Shown: piece after piece, positions 25,208 to 34,100 of the stretch
How positions within the stretch are numbered: the stretch's first letter is position 1
How the letters are laid out: each line of letters starts with the position of its first letter
DNA from: Rhizobacter sp.
GTDB lineage: Bacteria > Pseudomonadota > Gammaproteobacteria > Burkholderiales > Burkholderiaceae_C
DNA: 64,000 nt
Assembly (NCBI GenBank): GCA_019635355.1
Contig: JAHBZQ010000001.1
Coordinates: forward strand, 4,402,001 to 4,466,000
Direction of reading: 5' to 3'
Notes under the pieces: model-generated
What the model was told of the DNA's origin: nothing
Databases searched by the model: none
Seen by the model: only the letters and a program-made list of their open reading frames with translations
Translations under genes and position numbers: made by a program

Positions 25208-26038
25208 ATGGACTTGCAGTTCGAGCCCCATGCCGGGCGCCCACCCTCGTCTCCGTCGACCGCCTCCTCCTACGGCCGCATGCACATGCAGCGCGAGGGC
25301 TTCCTCTACGCGGGCATGGTGGCCGAGATCCCGAGCCAGCGGCATTCGGTGCTGCTGTACGTCGCCCTGAGCGACACGCCCTTCACCCTTGAAGCCGCCG
25401 GCCAGTCGGTGAGCCTCACCGCGGCGCTGCTTGGCCCCGGCGTGCGCAAGCGTGTGCTGGGCCGGCCCGACGTGGCCTGCGTCGACATCTCACCGGTGCA
25501 CCCGAGCTACCCCGCCTTCGCCCAGGCGAACGCCTCGGTGCAGGTGTGGCCGCGCGAGCACTTCGCGCCGCTGATGCCGGCGCTGCAGGCGTTCCGCGCC
25601 GGCCGCATGAGCCCGGCCGAGGCCGACCGGCTCTACGCGAAGGCGGTGGCGCTGGCCGAGCAGCGGCTGCCGCCCACCAAGCCGGTCGACCCGCGGGTGC
25701 GCCAGGTGATGGCGCTGCTGCACGAGAACCGCCGCCGCTCGCTCGACGAGCTGGCCGCGTCGGTCTGCTTGTCGAAAGACTGGCTGGTGCATCTCTTCCA
25801 GCGCGAGGCCGGCATCTCGCTGCGCAAGTACGAGCAGACGGTCAAGCTGCACGCCGCCGCGGCGTTCGTGAACCGCGGCGTGAGCATGACGCAGGTGGCG
25901 GCCATCGCCGGCTTCGCCGACTCGGCGCACTTCTCGAAGATGTGGAAGCAGCACTACGGGCTGCCGCCCAACCGCATGTTCTCGGGCCACGAGTATGTGA
26001 CGGTCGACCCGATGCCCGCACGGCCGCTGCACGCCTGA
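25208..26038 (+). CDS. AraC-family transcriptional regulator
   Basis: 276 residues. An N-terminal cupin-like sensor region (about 20-150) is followed by a C-terminal double helix-turn-helix: the first around SLDELAASVCLSKDWLVHLFQREAGISLRKY, the second around SMTQVAAIAGFADSAHFSKMWKQHYGLPP, both matching the AraC consensus. The sensor end shows no recognisable ligand motif. It lies between an epoxide hydrolase and an exported alpha/beta hydrolase on the same strand, so one of these may be its target; an inverted repeat just upstream could be an autoregulatory site. Confidence 0.92.
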   Translation: MDLQFEPHAGRPPSSPSTASSYGRMHMQREGFLYAGMVAEIPSQRHSVLLYVALSDTPFTLEAAGQSVSLTAALLGPGVRKRVLGRPDVACVDISPVHPSYPAFAQANASVQVWPREHFAPLMPALQAFRAGRMSPAEADRLYAKAVALAEQRLPPTKPVDPRVRQVMALLHENRRRSLDELAASVCLSKDWLVHLFQREAGISLRKYEQTVKLHAAAAFVNRGVSMTQVAAIAGFADSAHFSKMWKQHYGLPPNRMFSGHEYVTVDPMPARPLHA

Positions 26039-26239
26039 CGGCGGGCGCGTGAGCGCTGCGGCATCGGGGTCTTGTACCGATTGCCTAGCGACTATCCCGG
26101 CAAACGCGCAGATGGGCGCAACAGGGTCGGGACCTGCGTCCTAGACTATTTCGAACGCGTGTGCACAAGCGCTGCCGCCACCGCGAAAAGCGTGTGGCGG
26201 GCCTCCCGCCTTCGATCTCAAAAACCCAAGGAGACTCTC

Positions 26240-27670
26240 ATGACCCACCTCACCCAAGCCCCGGGTGCGCGGCGCGCATTCGCGCTCGCCCGGCACCTGA
26301 AGTCGGCCGCGACCGCGGCCTTGCTCGCGATCGGCGCCGTTGCGGCGTGGGCCGCCGTGCCGCAGGCCGCCATCCAGGCCGCGCCCATCGGCGGCCACTT
26401 CCTCGACCGCAGCGCGCAGATCTCGGCGGCCGGCTACACCGACCGCGAGTTCTTCATCTCGGGCCTGGCGCGCACCTACCGCGCGTCGAGCACGCTGCGC
26501 TCCGACGGCAAGTGGAGCGCCTACGTCTACTCCAGCAACACGCCGTACAACACGCCGCTCCTGGTGCGCCGCCCGGCCGACCCGTCGAAGTTCAACGGCG
26601 TCGTGATCGTCGAGTGGCTCAACGTCAGCTCGGGCTACGTGCTCGACATCGACTGGATCATGGCCAAGGAGGAATTCCTGCGCCAGGGCTACGCCTACGT
26701 CGGCCTCACCAACCAGAAGACCGGCCTTGAAGGTTCGAAGGAGAAGAACCCCACGCGCTACGCCGCGGGCAACCTGCCCAACGACGACATCTCCTACGAC
26801 ATCCTCTCGCAGACCGCCAAGGCCGTGCGCGACCAGTACCAGGTGCTGCTCGGTGGCCTGGTGCCGCAGAAGATCGTGGCTACCGGCCACTCGCAATCGG
26901 CGCTGCGGCTCACCACGTATGTCAACGCCATCCAGCCGCTGGAGCGGGTGTTCGACGGCTTCGTGATCCACGGCCGCGGCAACTCGGGCCTCAAGCTCTC
27001 GTCGGGTGACCTGCGCGGCACGCCGTCGAGCACGGTGATCCGCTCCGATGCCTCGCACCCGGTGTTCCAGCTGCAGTCGGAGATGGACGTGAACTCGCAG
27101 TCCGACACCTCCAAGGCCACCGACAGCGCCAAGATCCGCTACTGGGAAGTGGCCGGCTCGTCGCACTCCGACCAGTACATGCTCGAAGGTGTGTACTCGG
27201 TGAGCACGCGCCCGCCCGCCTCGTGCGAGAAGCCGGCCAACCGCATGCCCTTCTACCGCGTGCAGAACGCCGTCTACAGCCATCTGGTGAAGTGGATGAA
27301 GCAGGGCACGCTGCCGCCCACCGCGCCGCGCATCACGCGCAGCTCGCTGCTCAACCGCATCCAGCGCGACAGCTACGGCAATGCCCTCGGCGGCCTGCGC
27401 CTGCCCGAGATCGACGTGCCCATCGCCACCTACGGCATCGACAACTCGACCACCGGCTCCTGGGAGTTCCTCGACCTCTTCGCCTGCACCACCTCGGGCA
27501 GCACCACGCCCTTCACCGCCTCGCGGCTGAGCACGCTCTACCCGACGAACGCCGACTACTACAACAAGTACAAGGCCGCGGCTGACCGCGCGCTGGCGGC
27601 GGGCTACCTGCTGCCGGCCGACCACGCGAAGGCCTTGCAGCAGGCGAGCACGGCGCCCATCCCGCGTTGA
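26240..27670 (+). CDS. Exported alpha/beta hydrolase domain protein
   Basis: 476 residues from ATG 26240, which has a perfect AAGGAG seven bases upstream. A long signal peptide (RRAFALARHLKSAATAALLAIGAVAAWA) predicts secretion to the periplasm. The nucleophile elbow VATGHSQSALRLTTYV and the pattern GVVIVEWLNVSSGYVLDIDW match the alpha/beta hydrolase domain found in large exported esterases of Proteobacteria and Actinobacteria. It probably cleaves an ester outside the cytoplasm; the substrate is unknown. The 200-bp leader contains two similar motifs (CCTAGCGACTAT at 26083, CCTAGACTAT at 26140) but no clear promoter. An intrinsic terminator follows directly. Confidence 0.85.
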   Translation: MTHLTQAPGARRAFALARHLKSAATAALLAIGAVAAWAAVPQAAIQAAPIGGHFLDRSAQISAAGYTDREFFISGLARTYRASSTLRSDGKWSAYVYSSNTPYNTPLLVRRPADPSKFNGVVIVEWLNVSSGYVLDIDWIMAKEEFLRQGYAYVGLTNQKTGLEGSKEKNPTRYAAGNLPNDDISYDILSQTAKAVRDQYQVLLGGLVPQKIVATGHSQSALRLTTYVNAIQPLERVFDGFVIHGRGNSGLKLSSGDLRGTPSSTVIRSDASHPVFQLQSEMDVNSQSDTSKATDSAKIRYWEVAGSSHSDQYMLEGVYSVSTRPPASCEKPANRMPFYRVQNAVYSHLVKWMKQGTLPPTAPRITRSSLLNRIQRDSYGNALGGLRLPEIDVPIATYGIDNSTTGSWEFLDLFACTTSGSTTPFTASRLSTLYPTNADYYNKYKAAADRALAAGYLLPADHAKALQQASTAPIPR

Positions 27671-27683
27671 TCGTGCAGCGCCT

Positions 27684-27713
27684 CGCCCCGACGCAGGGCG
27701 GGGCGCTTTTTCT
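27684..27713 (+). terminator. Intrinsic terminator after the exported hydrolase
   Basis: CGCCCCG (27684-27690) pairs perfectly with CGGGGCG (27699-27705) around an 8-base loop, followed by C and a run of five T's. It separates the hydrolase from the carboxylesterase pair. Confidence 0.85.
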
Positions 27714-27746
27714 TCAAAAAAAACAGACATCTTTCCGGACGACCCG

Positions 27747-29573
27747 ATGACTTCCTTCCCGCTTCGACGAACCCGCGGCCACTGGCCGCTTGCCCTGCTC
27801 ATGTCGCTCGCCGGTGCCGCCTGCGGCTCTGGCAACGACGAGCCTGCGCCACCGCCCGACTTCGTCGACACGCTCGTGGCCACGGTCGGCGGCCTGAGCG
27901 CCACGGCCGCGGCCGAACCGGCGATGAACAACCGCCTCGTGCTGCTGCAGACGCTCGATGCCGATGGCGACCTCAACAACGGCATCCAGATCACCGCCGC
28001 GATCCGCAGCACGGTGATCGCGCAGGCGGCGTCGATCAACTTCGACCAGAGCACCACCACCTTCCGCACGAGCCTGGCCCCGCTCCTGGCCGCGCTGAAC
28101 GGGGCCAATGCGTTCACCGACCTCGACCCGCGCCCGCGCACGGCCCGCAGCGCGACCGCGGCGCTCGAACACCACGTCCGCTGGACGCGGCCGCGCCACG
28201 TCGTCACCACCACCGGCGGCCAGCTGAGCGGCTACGAGGCCAGCGCGAACGTGTGGCAGTACCTCGGCATCCCCTACGCCCGGCCGCCGGTCGGTGACCT
28301 GCGCTGGCGCCCGCCGCAGGCGCCGCAGCCGTGGAGCGGTGTGCGCCACGCCGTCGCCTGGGCCGACCAGGCCGCGCAGACGACCGCGCTCGAGCGCTTC
28401 GGCGAAGGTGGCATGAGCGAAGACTGCCTCTACCTCAACGTCACCGCGCCGAAGGCGGCGAGCAACCTGCCGGTGATGGTGTGGTTCCACGGGGGTGGCT
28501 TCACCTCGCTCACCAGCAACACCAAGCCCTTCAACAATGCGCAGGCCCTGGTCACCAAGGGCGTGGTGCAGGTCTCGGTCAACCACCGGCTCGGCCCCTT
28601 CGGCTACATCGCGCACCCAGCGCTCAGCGCCGAGAGCGGCTACGGCGGCTCGGGCAACTACGGCCAGATGGACCTGATCGCCGCGCTGCAATGGGTGCGC
28701 GACAACATCGCGCAATTCGGCGGCGACCCGAACAACGTGACGATCTTCGGCGAGTCGGGCGGCGGGCGGAAGGTGCTGTCGCTGATGGCGTCGCCCCAGG
28801 CGCGCGGCCTCTTCCACAAGGCCATCAGCCAGAGCGGCACGCTCTACCCCGACACACGCAGCCTCGCCTCGGCCGAGGCCATCGGCACGCAGCTGGCCAC
28901 CAACCTCAATGCCCCGACGCTGGCCGAGATGCGCGCCCGCCCGTGGACGGAGGTGGTCACCGCCGCGGCGGCGCTCACGCCGTACACCAACGTCGATAAC
29001 CGCTACCTGCCCACCACCGAGCGGGTGAGCTTCGAGTCGCGGCAGCACAACGACGTGCCGTTTCTCATCGTCGTCAACGCCAACGACACCGTCGACCCGA
29101 TCCAGACGGTGAAGACGGTCTTCCCCTGGATGAAGACGCACAGCGACGCGAACCACTACGCCGCACTCTTCACCCACATGCCCGCCGGCTGGCGCGCACG
29201 GGGCGTGACGACCTACCACGGCGGCGAGCTCACCTATGTCTTCAACGCGCCCGAGAGCGTGGTCACGCATTTCCTGCTCAACCTGGTGATCGACCCGGCC
29301 ACCGGCGTGCGGCTGGTGGTGGGTGACCTGAACGGCAATGGCGTGACCGGCACCGCCGGCGACGGCGCCGACGTCTTCGCCTCGGCTGGCTTCGACGCCA
29401 CCGACGCCACCGTCATCGACACCACGATGACGATGTGGGCCAACTTCGCCCGCACCGGCAACCCGAGCACGGCCGCCTTCGCCTGGCCGGCGTACACGAC
29501 CGCGAACGACAGCTTCGCCGAGCTCGCCGCCACGCCCGTGGTGCGCAGCGGCTTGTCCACCGTATTCCCCTGA
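27747..29573 (+). CDS. Lipoprotein type-B carboxylesterase, copy 1 (reduced N-terminal domain)
   Basis: 608 residues. A lipoprotein signal ends LAGAAC; then comes a short region FVDTLVATVGG and the type-B carboxylesterase fold. Signatures seen: YLGIPYARPPVGDLRWRPP, SEDCLYLNVTAP, VMVWFHGGGF (oxyanion hole) and FGESGGG (Ser nucleophile); the His is probably in the TYHGGEL region. It is a tandem paralogue of the next gene, and long stretches are near-identical (TLDADGDLNNGIQI; LQWVRDNIA). Relative to copy 2 it lacks roughly 45 residues between the FVD start and the LLQTLDADGD segment, so the N-terminal beta-domain is largely gone. Expected role: hydrolysis of carboxylic esters at the cell surface or periplasm. 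Confidence 0.9.
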   Translation: MTSFPLRRTRGHWPLALLMSLAGAACGSGNDEPAPPPDFVDTLVATVGGLSATAAAEPAMNNRLVLLQTLDADGDLNNGIQITAAIRSTVIAQAASINFDQSTTTFRTSLAPLLAALNGANAFTDLDPRPRTARSATAALEHHVRWTRPRHVVTTTGGQLSGYEASANVWQYLGIPYARPPVGDLRWRPPQAPQPWSGVRHAVAWADQAAQTTALERFGEGGMSEDCLYLNVTAPKAASNLPVMVWFHGGGFTSLTSNTKPFNNAQALVTKGVVQVSVNHRLGPFGYIAHPALSAESGYGGSGNYGQMDLIAALQWVRDNIAQFGGDPNNVTIFGESGGGRKVLSLMASPQARGLFHKAISQSGTLYPDTRSLASAEAIGTQLATNLNAPTLAEMRARPWTEVVTAAAALTPYTNVDNRYLPTTERVSFESRQHNDVPFLIVVNANDTVDPIQTVKTVFPWMKTHSDANHYAALFTHMPAGWRARGVTTYHGGELTYVFNAPESVVTHFLLNLVIDPATGVRLVVGDLNGNGVTGTAGDGADVFASAGFDATDATVIDTTMTMWANFARTGNPSTAAFAWPAYTTANDSFAELAATPVVRSGLSTVFP

Positions 29574-29595
29574 GAGAACACACGAGGAGATGAAC

Positions 29596-31581
29596 ATGTT
29601 CAGCAAACGCACGCTCGCCGCCACGGTGGTGACGATGATGTCGATGGCGGCCTGCGGCTCCGGCGACGACGGCACCCCCACCCAGACCGGCACCTTCGTC
29701 GACAGCCCGGTGGCCGGCCTCAACGTGCAGGGCTCCGCGCTCGGCGCGCGCAGCACCGATGCGCAAGGCCGCTTCAGCTACCAGGCGGGCGAGACGCTCA
29801 GCTTCTCGATCGGCAACCTCGCGCTCGGCTCGGCGACCGGTGCGGCCACGCTCACGCCACTGTCCATCACGAGCGGGGCCACGGCCGCCACCGACCGGCG
29901 CGTGGCCAACAAGCTCATCCTCCTGCAGACGCTCGATGCCGACGGCGACCTGAACAACGGCATCCAGATCACCGACGCGATCCGCAGCGTGGTGTCGGCC
30001 CAGGCCGCGTCGATCAACTTCGACCAGGCGAGCACCACCTTCCGCACGAGCCTCGCGCCGCTGCTCACCGCGCTCAACGGCGCCAACGTCTTCACCGACC
30101 TCGACCCGCGCCCGCGCACCGCGCGCACCACCACCGCCGCGCTCGAGCACTTCACCCGCTCCACCAGCGCGCGCCACGTGGTCACGACCACCGGCGGCCA
30201 GTTGAGCGGCTTCGAGGCGAATGCCAACACCTGGCAGTACCTCGGCATCCCCTACGCCCGCCCGCCGGTGGGTGACTTGCGCTGGCGCCCGCCGCAGGCG
30301 GCACAGCCCTGGAGCGGCGTGCGCGACGCCACCGCCTGGCGCGACCAGTCGGCGCAAGACCTGCGGCTCGAATCCATCGGCGAAGGCGGCATGAGCGAAG
30401 ACTCGCTCTACCTCAACATCACCGCACCGAAGAACGCGGCCAACCTGCCGGTGATGGTGTGGTTCCACGGCGGGGCGTTTGCCATCCTCACCGGCAACTC
30501 CAAGCAGTACAACAACCCCGACAGCCTCACCACCAAGGGCGTGGTGCTGGTGACGGTGAACCACCGCCTCGGCGCCTTCGGCTACCTGTCGCACCCGCTG
30601 CTCACCGCCGAGAGCGGCTACAACGGCTCGGGCAACTACGGCCAGATGGACCTGGTGATGGCGCTGCAATGGGTGCGCGACAACATCGCGGCATTCGGCG
30701 GCAACCCGGGCAACGTGACGATCTTTGGGCAATCCGGCGGCGGCGGGAAGACCTACTCGCTGATGAACTCGCCGATGGCCACCGGCCTCTTCCACAAGGC
30801 GGTGGTGCAGAGCGGCGCCTCGCCGATTCCGGCCACCGGCACCCCGGCCTCGTCGCTCGCCGCGAACGAAGCCATCGGCACCGCGCTCTTCGCACGCAAC
30901 AACGTCACCACGCTGGAGCAGGCGCGTGCGCTGCCCTGGCAGGCGATCGTGCAGGCCGACATCGACAACGGCATCCCGCGCGAGATCTATCGCCCCAACG
31001 TCGACTACCGCTACCTGACCAAGACCTACGCGCAGAACGTGGCCGACGGCCTGCCGAGCGAAGTGCCGCTGATGGTGGGCGTGACCTCGGGCGACTACAC
31101 CACCTTGCGGGGCGCGCTGCCGCTCTTCCTCACGCAGCGCCCGAACTACAGCGCGCCGCAGTACGTCTACAAGTTCAGCCGCGTGCCCGATGGCTGGAGC
31201 GCGATGGGGCTCTTCAGCGCGCACGGCGGCGAGTTGCCCTACCTCTTCAACTTCCCGATGGGCCACGTGAGCAACTACAGCCTGAACCTCGTGCTGCTGC
31301 CCGACGGCACCAAGCCGCCCATCGGCGACCTGAACGGCAACGGCATCACGGGCACCGCCGGCGATGCGGCGGACGTCTACACCTCGATGCAGTGGGGCGC
31401 GGCCGACACGACGACCGTCGACTTGCTGATGACGATGTGGACCAACTTCGCCCGCACCGGCAACCCCAGCACCACCGGCCTCACCTGGCCGGCGTACACG
31501 GTGGCCAACGACACCTTCGTCGAAGTGGGCCCGACGCCGACGGCCACCGTGCGCACCGGCGTGGCCGCAGCCGTCCAATAA
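29596..31581 (+). CDS. Lipoprotein type-B carboxylesterase, copy 2 (full N-terminal domain)
   Basis: 661 residues. ATG 29590 also exists, but the GAGGAG sequence abuts it with no spacer, whereas it lies six bases before ATG 29596; the latter is chosen. Lipobox SMAAC. Residues about 30-95 form a beta-rich module (FVDSPVAGLNVQG, GRFSYQAGETLSFSIG) of the kind seen before many exported enzymes. The helical LLQTLDADGDLNNGIQI segment and the carboxylesterase domain follow, with FGQSGGG as nucleophile elbow (Gln replaces the more common Glu) and SAHGGEL as the likely His site. Only 22 bp separate it from copy 1, so the two are probably cotranscribed. Confidence 0.9.
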   Translation: MFSKRTLAATVVTMMSMAACGSGDDGTPTQTGTFVDSPVAGLNVQGSALGARSTDAQGRFSYQAGETLSFSIGNLALGSATGAATLTPLSITSGATAATDRRVANKLILLQTLDADGDLNNGIQITDAIRSVVSAQAASINFDQASTTFRTSLAPLLTALNGANVFTDLDPRPRTARTTTAALEHFTRSTSARHVVTTTGGQLSGFEANANTWQYLGIPYARPPVGDLRWRPPQAAQPWSGVRDATAWRDQSAQDLRLESIGEGGMSEDSLYLNITAPKNAANLPVMVWFHGGAFAILTGNSKQYNNPDSLTTKGVVLVTVNHRLGAFGYLSHPLLTAESGYNGSGNYGQMDLVMALQWVRDNIAAFGGNPGNVTIFGQSGGGGKTYSLMNSPMATGLFHKAVVQSGASPIPATGTPASSLAANEAIGTALFARNNVTTLEQARALPWQAIVQADIDNGIPREIYRPNVDYRYLTKTYAQNVADGLPSEVPLMVGVTSGDYTTLRGALPLFLTQRPNYSAPQYVYKFSRVPDGWSAMGLFSAHGGELPYLFNFPMGHVSNYSLNLVLLPDGTKPPIGDLNGNGITGTAGDAADVYTSMQWGAADTTTVDLLMTMWTNFARTGNPSTTGLTWPAYTVANDTFVEVGPTPTATVRTGVAAAVQ

Positions 31582-31588
31582 GGGCGGA

Positions 31589-32860
31589 TCAGGGCAGCGC
31601 TTCCACCACCGGCAACGCGGCCCGGCCCTCCAGCAGAGCCGGCGAGGGCTGGTAAGCGCGCAACGTGAGGCGGAAGGGCCCGGCCGGCGCAGGCAGCCAG
31701 TTGGCCTTTTGCATCGCGTCTTCGGGCGCCTGCTGCTGCACGAAGAGGTCGAGCGAGCCGTCGGCGTTCTTCACGAGGCCGGGCGTTCGGTTGCCCACCG
31801 CGTAGCGCCGGATCGGGTTGTCGATGAAGAAGAGCCGGCCGTCGGGCTCGACCTGGTACATCGACATCGACCAGAAGGCCTGCGCGTCGATGCCTTGTGC
31901 CGGCACACGCACGCGGTAGCGCTGGCTGCCGTGCAAGGGCTTGCCGGTGTGGTCGCCGAGCGCGCCGAGGTAGATCGCCTCGCTCGGCGGCAGGGCGCCC
32001 AGGCCGACCAGGGCCACGGTGGCGCGCAGCGCGAAGTCGTCGCCAAAGGTGCCGACCGCCGGGTTCGGGTAGGTCCAGCGCTGCACTTGCCGGGCGGCCA
32101 TCGCGCGCGGTGCGCCGGTGCGCAAGGTGGCGTTGAGTTCGGGCAGCGCTGCGGTCAGCGCGGCGCCTTGCTCGGCGCTCGCGGTGCTGGTGGCGAAGCC
32201 GAAGGCCGACCAGCGCTTGAGCTTCTCGCGGTCGGCCGCGGGCACGCCACTGCGTTGCAGCATGTCGTTGACCACCGCGAGGTAGTTGGCGCCGTCGGTG
32301 GGCGAGCCACGTGGTGCGCTTGGCGCCACCGGGCCGGCCGGCGTCGCGCCGGCCTTCACCGGGCGCAGCGCCATGCCGTCTTGCAGCGCCTGCACCGCGG
32401 GCAGGTCGTGCGGGCCGTCGACGACGATGCGGCCGAGCATCCAGGCGTCGCGCGTGGCCAGGCGCAGCACGCGCACGCCAGCCGGGGCGTCGATCGTGTC
32501 GCCGTCGCGGGCGATCCACAGCGTGAAGCCGCCTTCGCCCTCGCTGCGCGAGCCCAGCAGCGCCACGGTGCTGGTGCTCGCGTCCATGAACTGGATCGAC
32601 CAGTAGCGGCCCGCAGGCATGCGGGGCACCGTGAGTTCGAGCGGCCCGGCTGACAGGTCGAGCCAGGCGCTTGAGTAGAGCGTGTCGTTGTTGGGCGTGG
32701 TCACCGCGCGGGCGGTGTGGTCCGCCAGGGCGCGCCGGTGGTTCAGCGTGTTGACCGGCAGGCGCGGCAGGTCGGTGGTGACGTGGCGCGTGCGCGCCAT
32801 CTCGTAGTAGGGGAAGGTGTAGACATAGGCGGCTTGCAGGTCCGCATCGATGGCTGGCAT
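31589..32860 (-). CDS. DUF1254/DUF1214 domain protein
   Basis: 423 residues from ATG 32860, with GGGGGAG upstream. The N-terminal half (AYVYTFPYYEMARTRH, TTPNNDTLYSSAWLDLS) is the DUF1254 signature; the C-terminal half (FWSMSMYQVEPDGRLF, IRRYAVGNRTPGLVKNADGSLDLF) is DUF1214. The pair forms a beta-sandwich protein of unknown biochemical role, often near envelope or catabolic genes. No signal peptide is visible, unlike many relatives that are exported. It converges on the esterase pair (7 bp apart) and diverges from the MORN-type gene. Confidence 0.9.
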   Translation of the reverse strand: MPAIDADLQAAYVYTFPYYEMARTRHVTTDLPRLPVNTLNHRRALADHTARAVTTPNNDTLYSSAWLDLSAGPLELTVPRMPAGRYWSIQFMDASTSTVALLGSRSEGEGGFTLWIARDGDTIDAPAGVRVLRLATRDAWMLGRIVVDGPHDLPAVQALQDGMALRPVKAGATPAGPVAPSAPRGSPTDGANYLAVVNDMLQRSGVPAADREKLKRWSAFGFATSTASAEQGAALTAALPELNATLRTGAPRAMAARQVQRWTYPNPAVGTFGDDFALRATVALVGLGALPPSEAIYLGALGDHTGKPLHGSQRYRVRVPAQGIDAQAFWSMSMYQVEPDGRLFFIDNPIRRYAVGNRTPGLVKNADGSLDLFVQQQAPEDAMQKANWLPAPAGPFRLTLRAYQPSPALLEGRAALPVVEALP

Positions 32861-32929
32861 GGCGTGGCTCCCCCTTTGTCGTGATGAAAGCCGCACTATA
32901 GGGAGCGAGGGCTTGCGTAGCATTCGCCC

Positions 32930-34087
32930 ATGCGACGTTTCCTCCTCCTGGCGCTGTGCGCGCTGCCGACCCTGGCCCAGGCCCGCCTCGAAGCCTGCGA
33001 TCTCAACGGCGAATCCGTCAACCCGAGCAACGGCCACACCACCGCCGGCAAGACCGGCCTCATGCGTTGCCGCGACCGCGACACCGGCCTGCTGGTGCGC
33101 GAGGAGGAGCTTCGCAATGGCAAGTTCGAAGGCCTCGTGCGCTTCTACGACGACAAGGGCGAGCTCCGGCGCGAGCACCGTCTCAACGAGCGCGGCAACC
33201 GCGATGGCGTGGTGCGCGAGTACGACGGCACACAGCTCGTGCTGGAAGAGAACCTGCGCAACGGCAGCAACGCCGGCCTCTCGCGCCGCTGGGATGCAAA
33301 AGGCACGCTGCTGCGCGTGACCTTCTACGGCGACGACGGCCGCGAGCAGGCCTACGCCGAGTTCACCTCGCGTGGCTTGCTGAGCCAGCTGCGCTGCGCC
33401 GCGGAGCCGAGACTGGCACCGTATGCCGACGACGCCACGTGGTGTGGCCACAAGGGCGGCCCCGGCACCGTGACGCTCCACGCCGACGATGGCCGCGTGG
33501 TCGGCAGCCGGGTGTACGAGCGCGGAGAGTTTCGGCGCATGGAAGACCTCGGGCCCAGCGGCAAGCCGGTCTCGCAGATGGAAGTCACCGGAGACGGGGG
33601 CGTGGAGCGCAGCTTCTACGCGAGCGGCGTGCTTCGGCGCGAGCGCCACTGGGGGCTGCAGGAAAAGCGCAGCGTCACCGCGCTGGAGCGCGAGTACCAC
33701 GAGAGCGGCGCGCTCACGCGCGAGCGGCAATGGAAGCTGAGTGGCCGCAACAACGACCTCGTGCTGGAGCAGCACTGGTACCTCAATGGCCAGCCGCGCT
33801 CGAAGCACGCCTACGAGCGCAGTGGCGAGCGGCTGGTGCGCCACGACACCAGCTTCCACGACAACGGGCAGGTCTCGTCCGAGGGGCGCTGGCTCATCGC
33901 CGGCCGCTATGACGAGCGGCCCCAAGGTGTGCACAAGAGCTTCGACGCGGCGGGCAAGCTGCGCGCGGAGCGCTTCTACGACGAGCGAGGCCGCATCAAC
34001 CGCGAGCGCGAGCTCGACGCGAACGGCCAGGTGGAGCGTGACGACGCCGTGTTCGAAGACGGCTCGCGCAAGGCCTACGCACGTTGA
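32930..34087 (+). CDS. Exported protein with MORN-like/YwqK-type repeats
   Basis: 385 residues. A signal peptide (MRRFLLLALCALPTLAQA|RLE) is followed by at least eight repeats of a pattern like [N/S]G-x-[L/K]-R-x-E-[R/H]-x-Y/F-(hydrophobic)-x-[N/D]-G, for example GELRREHRLNERGNRDGVVREYDG and GKLRAERFYDERGRINRE. These resemble the MORN variants found in YwqK-type proteins. The YwqK name derives from a Bacillus antitoxin, but no toxin is next to this gene and it is exported, so an antitoxin role is not supported. Charged repeats suggest a periplasmic binding scaffold. The yihY-like gene follows after 13 bp, so they may be cotranscribed. Confidence 0.8.
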   Translation: MRRFLLLALCALPTLAQARLEACDLNGESVNPSNGHTTAGKTGLMRCRDRDTGLLVREEELRNGKFEGLVRFYDDKGELRREHRLNERGNRDGVVREYDGTQLVLEENLRNGSNAGLSRRWDAKGTLLRVTFYGDDGREQAYAEFTSRGLLSQLRCAAEPRLAPYADDATWCGHKGGPGTVTLHADDGRVVGSRVYERGEFRRMEDLGPSGKPVSQMEVTGDGGVERSFYASGVLRRERHWGLQEKRSVTALEREYHESGALTRERQWKLSGRNNDLVLEQHWYLNGQPRSKHAYERSGERLVRHDTSFHDNGQVSSEGRWLIAGRYDERPQGVHKSFDAAGKLRAERFYDERGRINRERELDANGQVERDDAVFEDGSRKAYAR

Positions 34088-34100
34088 CCGCCCCACGCTG

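Noticed and set aside
26083..26150. Promoter pair built on the CCTAGCGACTAT / CCTAGACTAT repeats
   Set aside because: The repeats are visible but no -35/-10 pair with proper spacing could be placed; mentioned only in the downstream gene entry.
32930..34087. Toxin-antitoxin system based on the YwqK-like repeats
   Set aside because: Protein has a signal peptide and no toxin gene lies next to it.
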